64,000 nt of DNA from Lysobacter capsici (lineage in GTDB: Bacteria; Pseudomonadota; Gammaproteobacteria; Xanthomonadales; Xanthomonadaceae), in contig NZ_CP094357.1 in the NCBI RefSeq assembly GCF_014779555.2, positions 1,922,001 through 1,986,000 on the forward strand, read 5' to 3'. The position numbers were made by a program, and so were the translations under genes. Numbering within the stretch: position 1 is the stretch's first letter; the number at the start of each line of letters is the position of its first letter. The notes under the pieces are model-generated. The model was not told where the DNA came from. It ran no database searches and saw only the letters and a list, made by a program, of their open reading frames with translations. Of the stretch, positions 38,264 to 45,678 are shown piece by piece.

Positions 38264-38339
38264 GGGCTGTTAGCTCAGTTGGTAGAGCAGTTGACTCTTA
38301 ATCAATAGGTCCAAGGTTCGAATCCTTGACAGCCCACCA
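38264..38339 (+). tRNA. tRNA-Lys (CTT), integration target
   Basis: 76 nt. Acceptor GGGCTGT/ACAGCCC, anticodon loop CTCTTAA, encoded CCA. Its 3' part from 38289 is duplicated at 42967-43022, so the intact gene carries the left end of a genomic island. Confidence 0.95.
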
Positions 38340-38344
38340 AATAA
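38289..38344 (+). repeat. attL: 56-bp core in tRNA-Lys 3' end
   Basis: A 56-bp perfect direct repeat of 42967-43022, from the anticodon stem (AGTTGACTCTTAATCAATAG) through CCA to CAAATAA. This is the usual footprint of tyrosine-recombinase integration in a tRNA 3' end. Confidence 0.93.
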
Positions 38345-38380
38345 ACAAGGACTTAGCGGAAACGCTAGGTCCTTTTTTAT
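38345..38380 (+). terminator. Terminator downstream of tRNA-Lys
   Basis: AGGACTTAGCG-GAAA-CGCTAGGTCCT followed by TTTTT. A diverged relative follows the right att copy (43025-43062). Confidence 0.85.
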
Positions 38381-38399
38381 TGCCTCCTGACAATTCTCC

Positions 38400-39143
38400 T
38401 GACAATTAGGGCGTTTTTTGGCGGCTCGCGCCAGTTTGTCGATCGGATGGACTGGTGCAGGAACCAGCTTGATTTCGTCGTCGTAGATTGCGAACGACTG
38501 CTCCGTGGCGTGGCCCGACGCGTCCTTTTTCTCGGCGCGGGTGCCCTCGGTGTTGCTGATGCCGCGGCGCTTCAATCCATGCATCGCGAACGTGTCTTCC
38601 CTCTGCGATAACGCCGGCGACGACCGCCGCGGCCACTAGCCGCTTCCATGCCGAGTGCAGACTGGATCTCGCCAAGGGCGCGCCGTCTTCGCCGTACAGT
38701 AGCGGTCGATTCTCCGCACGCATCGGCGTCACGCCCTTCTTGGCGCTGATCAGCGCACTGCGTCGCGCCTGCAGCTCGGCAACAGCCGCGAGCAGGCGAG
38801 GGTTCCAGGCGGTGATGTTGGTCAAGCTGCCTTTCCGGCGCCTGTTCTGCAGCCCCTCCTTGAGGATGTCGGCGTCATTGAGATCGCAGACCTCAACGCC
38901 TCGCAGGCGGCAACTGAACGCGATTTCGGCCACCGCGGCGAGGTAAGGCGGTTGGCTGCCCTTGGAATGGGGCTTGAGCTGGCCGCGCTCGCGCGCGAAA
39001 GCGACAAGCGAGACGTACGCCTGGTCTTTCGGGAACTGCCGCTTCTTCCGCTCTTTGGTTTGCTTCACGCCGCGGCCGGGATTGTTTTGGCAGTGACCGT
39101 GGCGTATGCCCCAGGCGCACAAGCGCCGCAGGTACCGCAGCAC
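38400..39143 (-). pseudogene. Tyrosine recombinase (phage integrase) remnant, frameshifted and N-truncated
   Basis: Minus-strand frames encode the core and catalytic part of an integrase: LRRLCAWGIRHGHCQNNPGRG (residues split across the core), IAFSCRLRGVEV, then, in another frame, FAMHGLKRRGISNTEGTRA and SGHATEQSFAIYDDE with the tyrosine. The two frames join if one base is removed near 38596-38597 (AEG|DTFAMHG). This indicates a single-base insertion. The N-terminal arm-binding domain is missing; homology stops at about 39143, where a plus-strand phage remnant begins. It lies right beside attL and reads toward it, as expected of the enzyme that inserted the island. It is probably inactive. 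Confidence 0.85.
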
Positions 39144-39145
39144 GT

Positions 39146-39444
39146 GGTTCGCCTTGGACGAATATCAGCGCAACAACGCGCTCAAGAACTATGAGCAGGC
39201 ATTGCTCGATCGCCGCGGCTACCTGATGGACAGCCTGGCCATGGCGATCCGCACCGGTGCCGACGTCGAGGCGGTGCAGGCGAAGATCCGCGCGTTCACT
39301 CAGACGAACCCCGAGATCGCCATCACCGCCAAATCGATCGAGCGGAGCCTTGGCGCCTGCGCGCGGTACAGCTCGCGCGCTGAGGGCGGCGTGGTGCTCA
39401 ACGCCCGCCTAGCCGCGCGGGTACGCCAAGCCGTCGGCGACTAG
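39146..39444 (+). pseudogene. C-terminal fragment of a large phage-type protein
   Basis: About 98 residues (WFALDEYQRNNALKNYEQAL, YLMDSLAMAIRTGADVEAV, SRAEGGVVLNARLA). The pattern resembles the extreme C-termini of very large phage virion-associated or polyvalent proteins, from memory and not verified. No start codon, signal or body of the gene precedes it; the sequence to its left belongs to the integrase remnant. It is therefore best read as a deletion scar between two prophage genes. Its stop shares CTAG with the convergent gene. Confidence 0.5.
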
Positions 39445-40184
39445 TCGGGCCGAGCGGCCTGCCCTAAGGCTGCTTTGATTTGTCGGACTGCAGGGCCCAA
39501 GAGAGCTGTGCCGGACTCGTCACGACGGCCGTCATCGATGGCGTTAAGCGTTTGCGCCATCGTGCTAAGGCCGTAGTCGATGAGCTCCAGGTCTTCGGCC
39601 TCAAATTCCCAGAAAAGCTGGTCCAGGCTTTGCGGCTTACCCTTGGCGTACATTTCGGGCAGTTTCTCGATAGCCACGGTCGCAATCTGATGGAGTTCGA
39701 TCAGTCCCGCAAGGCGATCCGGAGGCAAATTCACGAGCACGTCTTGAACGCTGGCCCAGTGGGCCACGGCGTTTTTCGCCATGACAATGCTGATTTTTAC
39801 AGCATCGGGCAGGGTCTTCTGCTGAAACAGCGCGAGTTCATAGGGCAGAAGTTTCGGCGCAGGCTCTTCGATCGGAAGCTTGTCGGCGATCTGATCCATC
39901 GTCGCCTCAGTTCCGGCGCCTGTTGCCAATTGTCTGACGAATACGATGTTTTCGTAGAGCGGTTGGAAGATGGGAATGTAGATTCTCTCGAGCTGAGCTT
40001 GTTTCACGCGCATCTGGTAAATCCACAGCCCGAAGGCTCCGATGACTGCTAGCACGGTAGACGATAGTGCCGCGACTACCGCCGCCGTGTTGGTCTCGAA
40101 TGGGCGGAGCCAGGGCTGGTTGAGCAGCAGCATGAAAAGGCAGCCGGCGGCGGCGCCCGCGAGCGCTGTGAGGACGTATTTCAA
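39441..40184 (-). CDS. Island membrane protein, 247 aa (TTG start)
   Basis: The start is a TTG with AAAGGAG 6 nt upstream, a strong site. Two N-terminal membrane helices (LTALAGAAAGCLFMLLL and about 35-58, ending GLWIYQMRVK) are followed by a cytoplasmic, mostly helical domain of about 185 residues (LERIYIPIFQPLYENIVFVR; ELIDYGLSTMAQTLNAIDD). No family recognised. The two-part build (N-terminal anchor, helical tail) resembles the three paralogs downstream, but the AHxxW...REWK signature is absent. Lower GC than core genes. Stop codon overlaps the convergent phage fragment. Confidence 0.75.
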   Translation of the reverse strand: MKYVLTALAGAAAGCLFMLLLNQPWLRPFETNTAAVVAALSSTVLAVIGAFGLWIYQMRVKQAQLERIYIPIFQPLYENIVFVRQLATGAGTEATMDQIADKLPIEEPAPKLLPYELALFQQKTLPDAVKISIVMAKNAVAHWASVQDVLVNLPPDRLAGLIELHQIATVAIEKLPEMYAKGKPQSLDQLFWEFEAEDLELIDYGLSTMAQTLNAIDDGRRDESGTALLGPAVRQIKAALGQAARPD

Positions 40185-40201
40185 GGCGATCTCCTTTCGC
40201 T

Positions 40202-40465
40202 TTATTCGTCGTTGAGGCCTTTGGCCACGGCGTGGTTGTAGTAGGGACGCTCGCGGTCTTCCAGGATGTCGTAGAACCTGGCTAAGTCGTGCGGCGCCGG
40301 CTGCCGCCAGATCTGCGCCACTTCGGTGCCTTTCATCTTGAGCTGGTAGATGACCGAGTTCGCCGGCGGATCGAAGGGGCCGCGGCCGTTCGGGTTACGG
40401 TATGGCGCCCACCGGTCCCAGCGGAATCGCTTCGACGGTGGGGGGATGTGGACGGGCTCGGGCAT
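40202..40465 (-). CDS. Island hypothetical protein, 87 aa
   Basis: A soluble, Pro/Arg-rich start (MPEPVHIPPPSKRFRWDRW), then VIYQLKMKGTEVAQIWR and DLARFYDILEDRERPYY. No signal peptide or membrane helix. It lies 17 bp upstream of the 247-residue membrane protein gene, same strand, so the two probably form an operon. The ATG at 40465 has no strong ribosome site. No family recognised. Confidence 0.6.
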   Translation of the reverse strand: MPEPVHIPPPSKRFRWDRWAPYRNPNGRGPFDPPANSVIYQLKMKGTEVAQIWRQPAPHDLARFYDILEDRERPYYNHAVAKGLNDE

Positions 40466-40546
40466 GCCGAAATACTAGCGCCGGGCGTCTCAATTAGTAA
40501 GAATACTCACAAAGCCGACGTCCGCCGACGGCACAAGGGGCAGGGT

Positions 40547-41206
40547 ATGGATACCGATGAATTCCTCAAACTGCTGGGGCAGCCATTTGGACTGGGGGCC
40601 GGGGCAGTCGTCGCCGTTTATGTAGTTCAATGGGTTCTAAGGCGGCTCGGCGCCGGCGGCGACGCGTATGCGGCGAAGAAGGGGCAAAACCTTGCCACCA
40701 AAGAAGACCTAGCGGATGCAGTCAAGCAGCTCAAAGAATTCGAGGAGACAAGAGCCGCGGTCGCTCACGAGGATTGGGTTGCGCGGGAGTGGAAAGCAGT
40801 TCGGGCACGACATCTAGAAGCGTTCGAAGGTGGGTTACAGGAGAGCTACGACTACGCTCAGGACCTGATGCAAGCTGCCATTTTTACCGCCAAGGAGGGG
40901 CTTGCCCGGAACGACGGCGGCGTCGCAATACGCTTGCGAACTCTGCAAAAGCTTTACTACCCAGAGCTTGCGGAAACATTAACGAAGTTCCAAGGCATTG
41001 CCGAAAGACTTCGAATTTTAGGCGCTCAGTACGAGTTCTTGAGGCGTCAGGAGCCACCGCCGCTTGATCGCATCGAGAAGGTTCTGTCGACCATAGAAAT
41101 TGGGGATGCCGACCTTCGAGTAGCGCTTGAAGAGTGCTCCAGCGCTCTCGCTGAGGTGGCAAAGATCGTCTTCAACGTAACGCGCGGGGACGCCAGGCAG
41201 CGATGA
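40547..41206 (+). CDS. Island membrane-anchored paralog 1 (AHxxW/REWK family)
   Basis: 219 residues. Membrane helix at about 14-33 (FGLGAGAVVAVYVVQWVLRR), basic cytoplasmic stretch with KKGQNLATKEDL (a motif I recall in many uncharacterised one-helix proteins), coiled coil, signature AHEDWVAREWKAVRARHLE at residues 73-91, then LYYPEL at 136-141 and a helical C-terminus. AAGGGG precedes the ATG. First of three tandem paralogs. Divergent from the 87-residue gene. Function unknown; lower GC and island location point to horizontal transfer. Confidence 0.8.
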   Translation: MDTDEFLKLLGQPFGLGAGAVVAVYVVQWVLRRLGAGGDAYAAKKGQNLATKEDLADAVKQLKEFEETRAAVAHEDWVAREWKAVRARHLEAFEGGLQESYDYAQDLMQAAIFTAKEGLARNDGGVAIRLRTLQKLYYPELAETLTKFQGIAERLRILGAQYEFLRRQEPPPLDRIEKVLSTIEIGDADLRVALEECSSALAEVAKIVFNVTRGDARQR

Positions 41207-41243
41207 CACCCCAGCCCGCTGGCCCGGGGTGTCATCAAGGTGG

Positions 41244-41264
41244 CATCGGCGGGGTGTGTAAGTG
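41244..41264 (+). promoter_or_regulatory. Repeated upstream box, copy 1 (CATCGG-N4-GTGTGTAAGTG)
   Basis: CATCGG, 4 bp, GTGTGTAAGTG, matching 17 fixed positions at identical spacing to copy 2 at 42156-42176. It lies 146 bp before paralog 2. It could be a regulatory site or a relic of the duplication. Confidence 0.45.
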
Positions 41265-41410
41265 ATTGATCCGTTTGACGCGCGCTGTCGTGCTGTGTCG
41301 CGCTATGTCCCTGAAAACGCTCTACTTACGAGACCTTGACATGGTTGAGCGTAAGGCCTTGACTGACATTTAGGCGTGGCGGCGCAAGCCCGAGACAGAA
41401 AGGAGAAGGT

Positions 41411-42118
41411 GTGAACAAGGAAATGGTTGCCGAGATCGCCAAGTTACAGGCTGGGCAGTGGACGACCATCGACACTGCTCTGGTTCTGACGATGGTCCTG
41501 ACGGCCGTGGTCTGTACCGTCGCCGCTTTTGCCGCGCCTTACCTTGCGAAAAGGGGGGAGATCCAGGCGACAAAGGACAGGTTCGAGGAAATCTTAGGTC
41601 AGCTGCGCAAGAACACAGAAGCCACCGAGCAAATTCGAACGGAGATCGCACATCAAGACTGGACGGCGCGGGAATGGAAGGCAACGCGCGGTAAGAAGCT
41701 TGAGGAACTGCTTTTGTTGGTCAGCGCGATGGACCGCTGGCACGATGAGCTTTGGAGCCTAACCATCCGGCGCGACTATGGGCAGCCGCCTGGTGTCGAC
41801 CCCTCTGATCATGTGATCGCATTGCAGCTTATGTACTTCCCCGAGCTCCGAGATGTTGTACCACCCTGTGTCGGATTGTTTGCGAAGGTGAGGGCCGAGA
41901 TTTTCGAGTTTCGGGCTCGTAACACAAGGATTTCGCAGAGCGACTGGGAAGCTGGCATTGACCGGGTAATGCTCCGAATGGCCAAACACTTTGACGAGGC
42001 CAGCATTGCGAGGCGCACACTCCAAGAAAGAGTGGTTGACGTGATGGTGGCGACCTTTGGCGATCAAGCGAAACCACCATCGCCTGCCGCAGCGATTTCC
42101 GCAGACGATGCGCGATAA
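41411..42118 (+). CDS. Island membrane-anchored paralog 2 (AHxxW/REWK family)
   Basis: 235 residues from GTG 41411 with AGGAG 6 nt upstream. Membrane helix 22-45 (ALVLTMVLTAVVCTVAAFAA), YLAKRGEIQATKDRFEEI coiled coil, signature AHQDWTAREWKATRGKKLE at 80-98, MYFPEL at 141-146, and a helical C-terminus with an Ala/Pro tail. It aligns residue for residue in position with paralog 3. Function unknown. Confidence 0.82.
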   Translation: MNKEMVAEIAKLQAGQWTTIDTALVLTMVLTAVVCTVAAFAAPYLAKRGEIQATKDRFEEILGQLRKNTEATEQIRTEIAHQDWTAREWKATRGKKLEELLLLVSAMDRWHDELWSLTIRRDYGQPPGVDPSDHVIALQLMYFPELRDVVPPCVGLFAKVRAEIFEFRARNTRISQSDWEAGIDRVMLRMAKHFDEASIARRTLQERVVDVMVATFGDQAKPPSPAAAISADDAR

Positions 42119-42155
42119 TGTCTGCGCCATCGGGGCGCGTGTATGGTCAACGCAT

Positions 42156-42176
42156 CATCGGAATAGTGTGTAAGTG
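42156..42176 (+). promoter_or_regulatory. Repeated upstream box, copy 2 (CATCGG-N4-GTGTGTAAGTG)
   Basis: Same as copy 1; here only 29 bp before the start of paralog 3. Confidence 0.45.
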
Positions 42177-42205
42177 CCAGATTCAACTGATGATGGGGGG
42201 AGGAT

Positions 42206-42880
42206 ATGGATAAGGCGCTGGCGGAGGAAATCGCCCAGATCGTGCTGAGAGGGCTTTGGGCAAGCAAGGGCGAGTTCTTCCTCGCAATGACTATCTGGGC
42301 GCTCGTCAGTGGCTTATTCGCTTTCTTCGGCGCGTACTTGGCCAAGCTGGCGGAGGGGCGGGTCGCGGACAGGCGGTTCGAGACCCTCACCGCCCAGCTC
42401 GCAGTGACGACCACGACGGTCCAACGGATTCAGACTGAAGTGGCCCACGGTGAGTGGGCGCAGCGCGAATGGAAGTCGATTCGGCAGCGGAAGCTGGAGG
42501 AATTGCTCGGCGAAGCCGGGGCCGTCGAGGCCTTCTTGGATCATTGTCGTAACCAGCTGCCGCAAGCTCAGCCCCCGACACCCCCGCCCTTGCCGCTGGA
42601 CAAGTTCGAGGTGCTGGTACACCTGTACTTCCCCGAGTTGCTCGATACTGGGCGCGCTTTCGCCACGTCGGCTAGGGCTGCGGTAATCACCCTGCATGAG
42701 TTCTGCATAGCCAACGGGGAGGCTGGCGGCCAAGATCCAATCGGCCTCTTTAACCAACACAACATTGCGATCATGGCGGCGCGAAGATCGGTTATAGATC
42801 GGCGCGCTGCTCTGGATGTGGCCGCCGTCCAGGTCGTACGCACCATCTTTGCTGGGCCGCCCGATGCTCCTGAAAATTAA
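42206..42880 (+). CDS. Island membrane-anchored paralog 3 (AHxxW/REWK family)
   Basis: 224 residues; GGGGAGGAT ribosome site. Membrane helix 24-46 (FFLAMTIWALVSGLFAFFGA), YLAKLAEGRVADRRFETLTA, signature AHGEWAQREWKSIRQRKLE at 80-98, Pro-rich loop (QPPTPPPLP), LYFPEL at 140-145, and a C-terminal helical region. Third gene of the tandem set and last in the island; attR follows after 86 bp. Function unknown. Confidence 0.82.
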   Translation: MDKALAEEIAQIVLRGLWASKGEFFLAMTIWALVSGLFAFFGAYLAKLAEGRVADRRFETLTAQLAVTTTTVQRIQTEVAHGEWAQREWKSIRQRKLEELLGEAGAVEAFLDHCRNQLPQAQPPTPPPLPLDKFEVLVHLYFPELLDTGRAFATSARAAVITLHEFCIANGEAGGQDPIGLFNQHNIAIMAARRSVIDRRAALDVAAVQVVRTIFAGPPDAPEN

Positions 42881-42966
42881 CTTGACTGATCCTTGCGCGC
42901 AGGCTTGCGGTGAGCGGTGCTCCTGAAAAATAACAGGGCTAACCTATTGATTTTCAAGTTGCAGCA

Positions 42967-43022
42967 AGTTGACTCTTAATCAATAGGTCCAAGGTTCGAA
43001 TCCTTGACAGCCCACCAAATAA
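42967..43022 (+). repeat. attR: 56-bp duplicate of tRNA-Lys 3' end
   Basis: Identical to 38289-38344. Only the 3' part of a tRNA is present (no D-arm or 5' acceptor strand), so it is not a functional tRNA. It marks the right boundary of the island. Confidence 0.93.
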
Positions 43023-43024
43023 GA

Positions 43025-43062
43025 AAAGGGACTTGGCCGCAACGCCAAGTCCCTTTTTCTTT
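43025..43062 (+). terminator. Terminator beside attR (probably the ancestral tRNA-Lys terminator)
   Basis: AAAGGGACTTGGC-CGCAAC-GCCAAGTCCCTTTTT; a diverged relative of the hairpin after tRNA-Lys at 38345. Confidence 0.85.
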
Positions 43063-43199
43063 GTCCGGAGTTTCTTCGCCTGCAATTTCTTGGTCTGGAA
43101 ATTCCTTCTGAATTTACGGCTCTGTTCGGCACCGCCGCGCACTGCGCATCGCGCAATACGGAGGCCGCATCACTGCCGGCCTCCCGTCGGTTGTATCGC

Positions 43200-43466
43200 T
43201 CAGTCGAAAACCTGTTCCTTGGCGAGCGCGATCAGCCGGTCGTACTGCTCGAGGAAGCCCGCGGGCGCTTTTCCGCCCTGGGTGAATGCCGCTCGCATGC
43301 TGTCGGCCACGGCCGTGTATTCGCTGGCGATGCGCCGGCGATAGTCGGTATCGGCCGTTCTGATCATGGCCTTGAGCAAGACGTCGTGGGCCGCCAAGGT
43401 GGCGAAAATCTTGTCCATGAGGTTGATCTCATGAGCCGAGGGGGCGTTGCGGTCGTTGCCGGACAT
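43200..43466 (-). CDS. Small helical cytoplasmic protein, 88 aa
   Basis: Starts MSGNDRNAPSAHEINLMDKI, with no signal peptide or membrane helix, and is rich in helix-forming residues (FATLAAHDVLLKAMIRTADT). GGAG lies 7 nt before the ATG. No family recognised. Confidence 0.65.
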   Translation of the reverse strand: MSGNDRNAPSAHEINLMDKIFATLAAHDVLLKAMIRTADTDYRRRIASEYTAVADSMRAAFTQGGKAPAGFLEQYDRLIALAKEQVFD

Positions 43467-43696
43467 GGGAACTCCAATTGCCGTGACGGGAAGGCGCGCC
43501 GTGATGGGCGAGCCTGAAGGACTCTGCAGGTTCCCGTCAGTTTACGGTTCCCGTGCCGAGCCCGGCCATGCCGGGTCCCGCGGCCGATTCCGACCACGCC
43601 GCGCAGACCTTCGTTTGTGTAAGAACGCGATGTCGATTCGCGCCCTGCTGGTTCGTCGGACTCAGTGAGGGCTTCACCTCGCTTAGGAGATCACCC

Positions 43697-44140
43697 ATGA
43701 GTGGCACCGTCCGCCTGCATCGCGTCTTTACCGCCCCGGCCGAGCGCGTCTACCGCGCCTTCCTCGACGCCGCCGCCCTGTCCAAATGGCTGCCGCCGGA
43801 CGGCTTCACCTGCACCGTGCATGAGCTGGAGGCGCGGGTCGGCGGCAAATACCGCATGACCTTCACCAATCTGTCGTCCGGCAACGGCCACAGCTTCGGC
43901 GGCACGTATCTGGAACTGGTGCCGAACGAACGCATCGTCCACGACGACCGCTTCGACGATCCCAATCTGCCGGGCACGATGGTCACCACGATCAGCTTGC
44001 GCGCGGTCTCGTGCGGCACCGAAGTGCAGATCGTGCAGGAGGGCATTCCCGACGTGATTCCGGTCGAGCAGTGCTATCTCGGTTGGCAGGAATCGTTGAC
44101 CCTGCTGGAGCGCCTGGTCGAGCCGACGATTCCGGATTGA
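43697..44140 (+). CDS. SRPBCC (AHSA1/START-like) domain protein
   Basis: 147 residues, one SRPBCC fold: starts GTVRLHRVFTAPAERVYRAF and SKWLPPDGFTCTVHELEARV, with GGKYRMTF and GWQESLTLLERLVE at the end, as in AHSA1-like proteins. Such domains bind hydrophobic ligands or chaperones; the specific role is unknown. AGGAG precedes the ATG. Ends about 230 bp before a bidirectional terminator. Confidence 0.88.
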   Translation: MSGTVRLHRVFTAPAERVYRAFLDAAALSKWLPPDGFTCTVHELEARVGGKYRMTFTNLSSGNGHSFGGTYLELVPNERIVHDDRFDDPNLPGTMVTTISLRAVSCGTEVQIVQEGIPDVIPVEQCYLGWQESLTLLERLVEPTIPD

Positions 44141-44370
44141 TGCTCGCTTGTGCGCGAGCGCGCGGTCCGGGATTCGGGTCCTGAGTTGCGCATCCCGTCG
44201 AACGGCATCGGCACGAGGCGTGACGAACTTGCCGTGATGAGGATCGAGGACGTCGCGATCGCGCGAGTCCGATCACGACCATGGGCGCCGGCACCCGATC
44301 AGCCGGCGCGCATCCCGGTGCGAGTCTTCACCGATCAACTGCCGCGATGGATCGCCGGATGCGACGCAAC
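44141..44370. other. Intergenic spacer after the SRPBCC gene
   Basis: No gene, repeat or RNA seen; together with the following terminator it fills the 330-bp gap to the next gene. Confidence 0.5.
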
Positions 44371-44404
44371 GAAAAGGCCCGGCATATCCGCCGGGCCTTT
44401 TCCG
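44371..44404. terminator. Bidirectional terminator
   Basis: AAAAGGCCCGGC-ATATCC-GCCGGGCCTTTT serves the SRPBCC gene on plus and the 76-residue exported peptide gene on minus. A near-identical hairpin ends the paralogous gene at 45984. Confidence 0.88.
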
Positions 44405-44470
44405 TTCAGTGGGTCGCCCAGGATTGCGGCGACGTGCCATCGCCGCGGCGGCGGCTGAACGCTTGCGGGA

Positions 44471-44701
44471 TCATGGGGTGTAGCAGGGGCCGCCGCCGAT
44501 CGGGCACGACTTGACGAACACCCATTTGTAATTGGTGCAGGTGTAGTAGTTACGCCGTCCGTTCTGCACGACGGTCGTCGTGGCGCCGTTGGGACTGCAC
44601 GACTGTCCCGCCACCTGCGCGCTTGCGGTACCGCCAGCGCCGATCATCAGCCCCGCCGCGAACACCGCGGCCGCCACCTTCTTCATCATCGTCGAATTCA
44701 T
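44471..44701 (-). CDS. Small exported peptide, paralog A of an inverted pair
   Basis: 76 residues; signal peptide (MMKKVAAAVFAAGLMIGAGG, cleavage near ASA-Q) and a mature chain of about 48 residues with four Cys: QSCSPNGATTTVVQNGRRNY, YTCTNYKWVFVKSCPIGGGP, C. Start 44701 has GGAG 6 nt upstream. About 70 per cent identical by eye to the product of 45679-45906 on the other strand. Probably two disulfides. Family unknown. Confidence 0.75.
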   Translation of the reverse strand: MNSTMMKKVAAAVFAAGLMIGAGGTASAQVAGQSCSPNGATTTVVQNGRRNYYTCTNYKWVFVKSCPIGGGPCYTP

Positions 44702-45678
44702 CACTTGCTCCATGTGCATAACAATGTCGCTGGATTGGTTCGCGGACATTCGCGGGACATGCGACATGCAACCTGGATCCGCGTATGCCGGCACGGGCAG
44801 CCAGCGCTTCTGTCCGTTGTCGGGTATCGCGCTTCGCGCATCGGATGCAGTCGGCGAAGCTCGAGCCGGGACACGTGACGAATCAGGGATAACCTATTTT
44901 TCATTCGCTGTCAGACGTTCGCGTGCACGGCGCAAAACGAAAGCGTGATCTTCATCGGCACTTCGCGTCCGTGGACATGTCGATCGCGTATCCGCTCGCG
45001 ATTGCTTGCGCGCCGATTGCGCTCTTCGCATTTCGCGGCTGAATGTTCGATCGATAGACGCATGTGTCATCGCATCGGCGCAGTCATGCGGCGGCTGATC
45101 GTCGAAATGGAAAGACGCTTGGCTTACTGCGGTCGCTTTTTTCTTTGTTCGCTGCGGGCAAGTGGCGATGCGTATTGCTGCATTTCTGACGAATCGGAAT
45201 CGGCCGCAGAAGACCGGTTTTGTTCGCAGCGATGAGGCAGTGATGATCGATCCGAAGGTCGAGCGGACTCGGTCAGAACCCATCGATCATTCGATCCGCC
45301 GCCATCGCCAACGCATCCACGATAGCCGGAGCAGCCGATGGCCTCGTCGAATGTGTGGGTGTCGCAAGCGTGATGGTCCGCGAATATCCATTCGATGGAG
45401 CTACGGATAAAAGTGTCGATGAGCATCACGCTTTGGACGTGATCGACAGACGCCAACCGCGCACAACGGCCGAAAAATCGGCTATCCCTGTTCGTCACGT
45501 GTCCAGGTCTGAACTCCGCCGATTCATTCGTCGCCCCCACGACAGCACCGGTACCCGACTACGGACAGAATCGCTGGCTGTCCGTGCTGCCATTCGCGGT
45601 CGCGAGTTTCATTCGCATGCGGCCGCGAATGCCCGCGAATCGTTCCAGCGACATCATGTTATGCAAAGGGAGCAAGGA
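44702..45678. other. 977-bp spacer between the inverted paralogs
   Basis: The ends of this spacer are themselves inverted repeats. AGCGCTTCTGTCCGTTGTCG (about 44803-44826) matches the inverse of GACTACGGACAGAATCGCT (about 45557-45575), and both are embedded in similar upstream regions. This shows that the duplicated unit includes the promoter region. The middle (about 44890-45500) has lower GC and no gene I can support. Confidence 0.65.

Noticed and set aside
38264-38344. Reading frame across tRNA-Lys giving GGLSRIRTLDLLIKSQL (also at 42954-43142)
   Set aside because: A translation of the antisense tRNA 3' end, a known false-positive pattern.
42967-43022. Second tRNA-Lys
   Set aside because: Only the 3' part from the anticodon stem onward is present; no D-arm or 5' acceptor strand.
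38289-43022. Active prophage or ICE
   Set aside because: No replication, capsid, terminase or conjugation genes; the integrase is broken. It is only a remnant island with cargo.
44890-45500. Several frames of 80-140 codons between the inverted peptide genes
   Set aside because: No ribosome site, signal, domain or codon pattern; they overlap each other on both strands.
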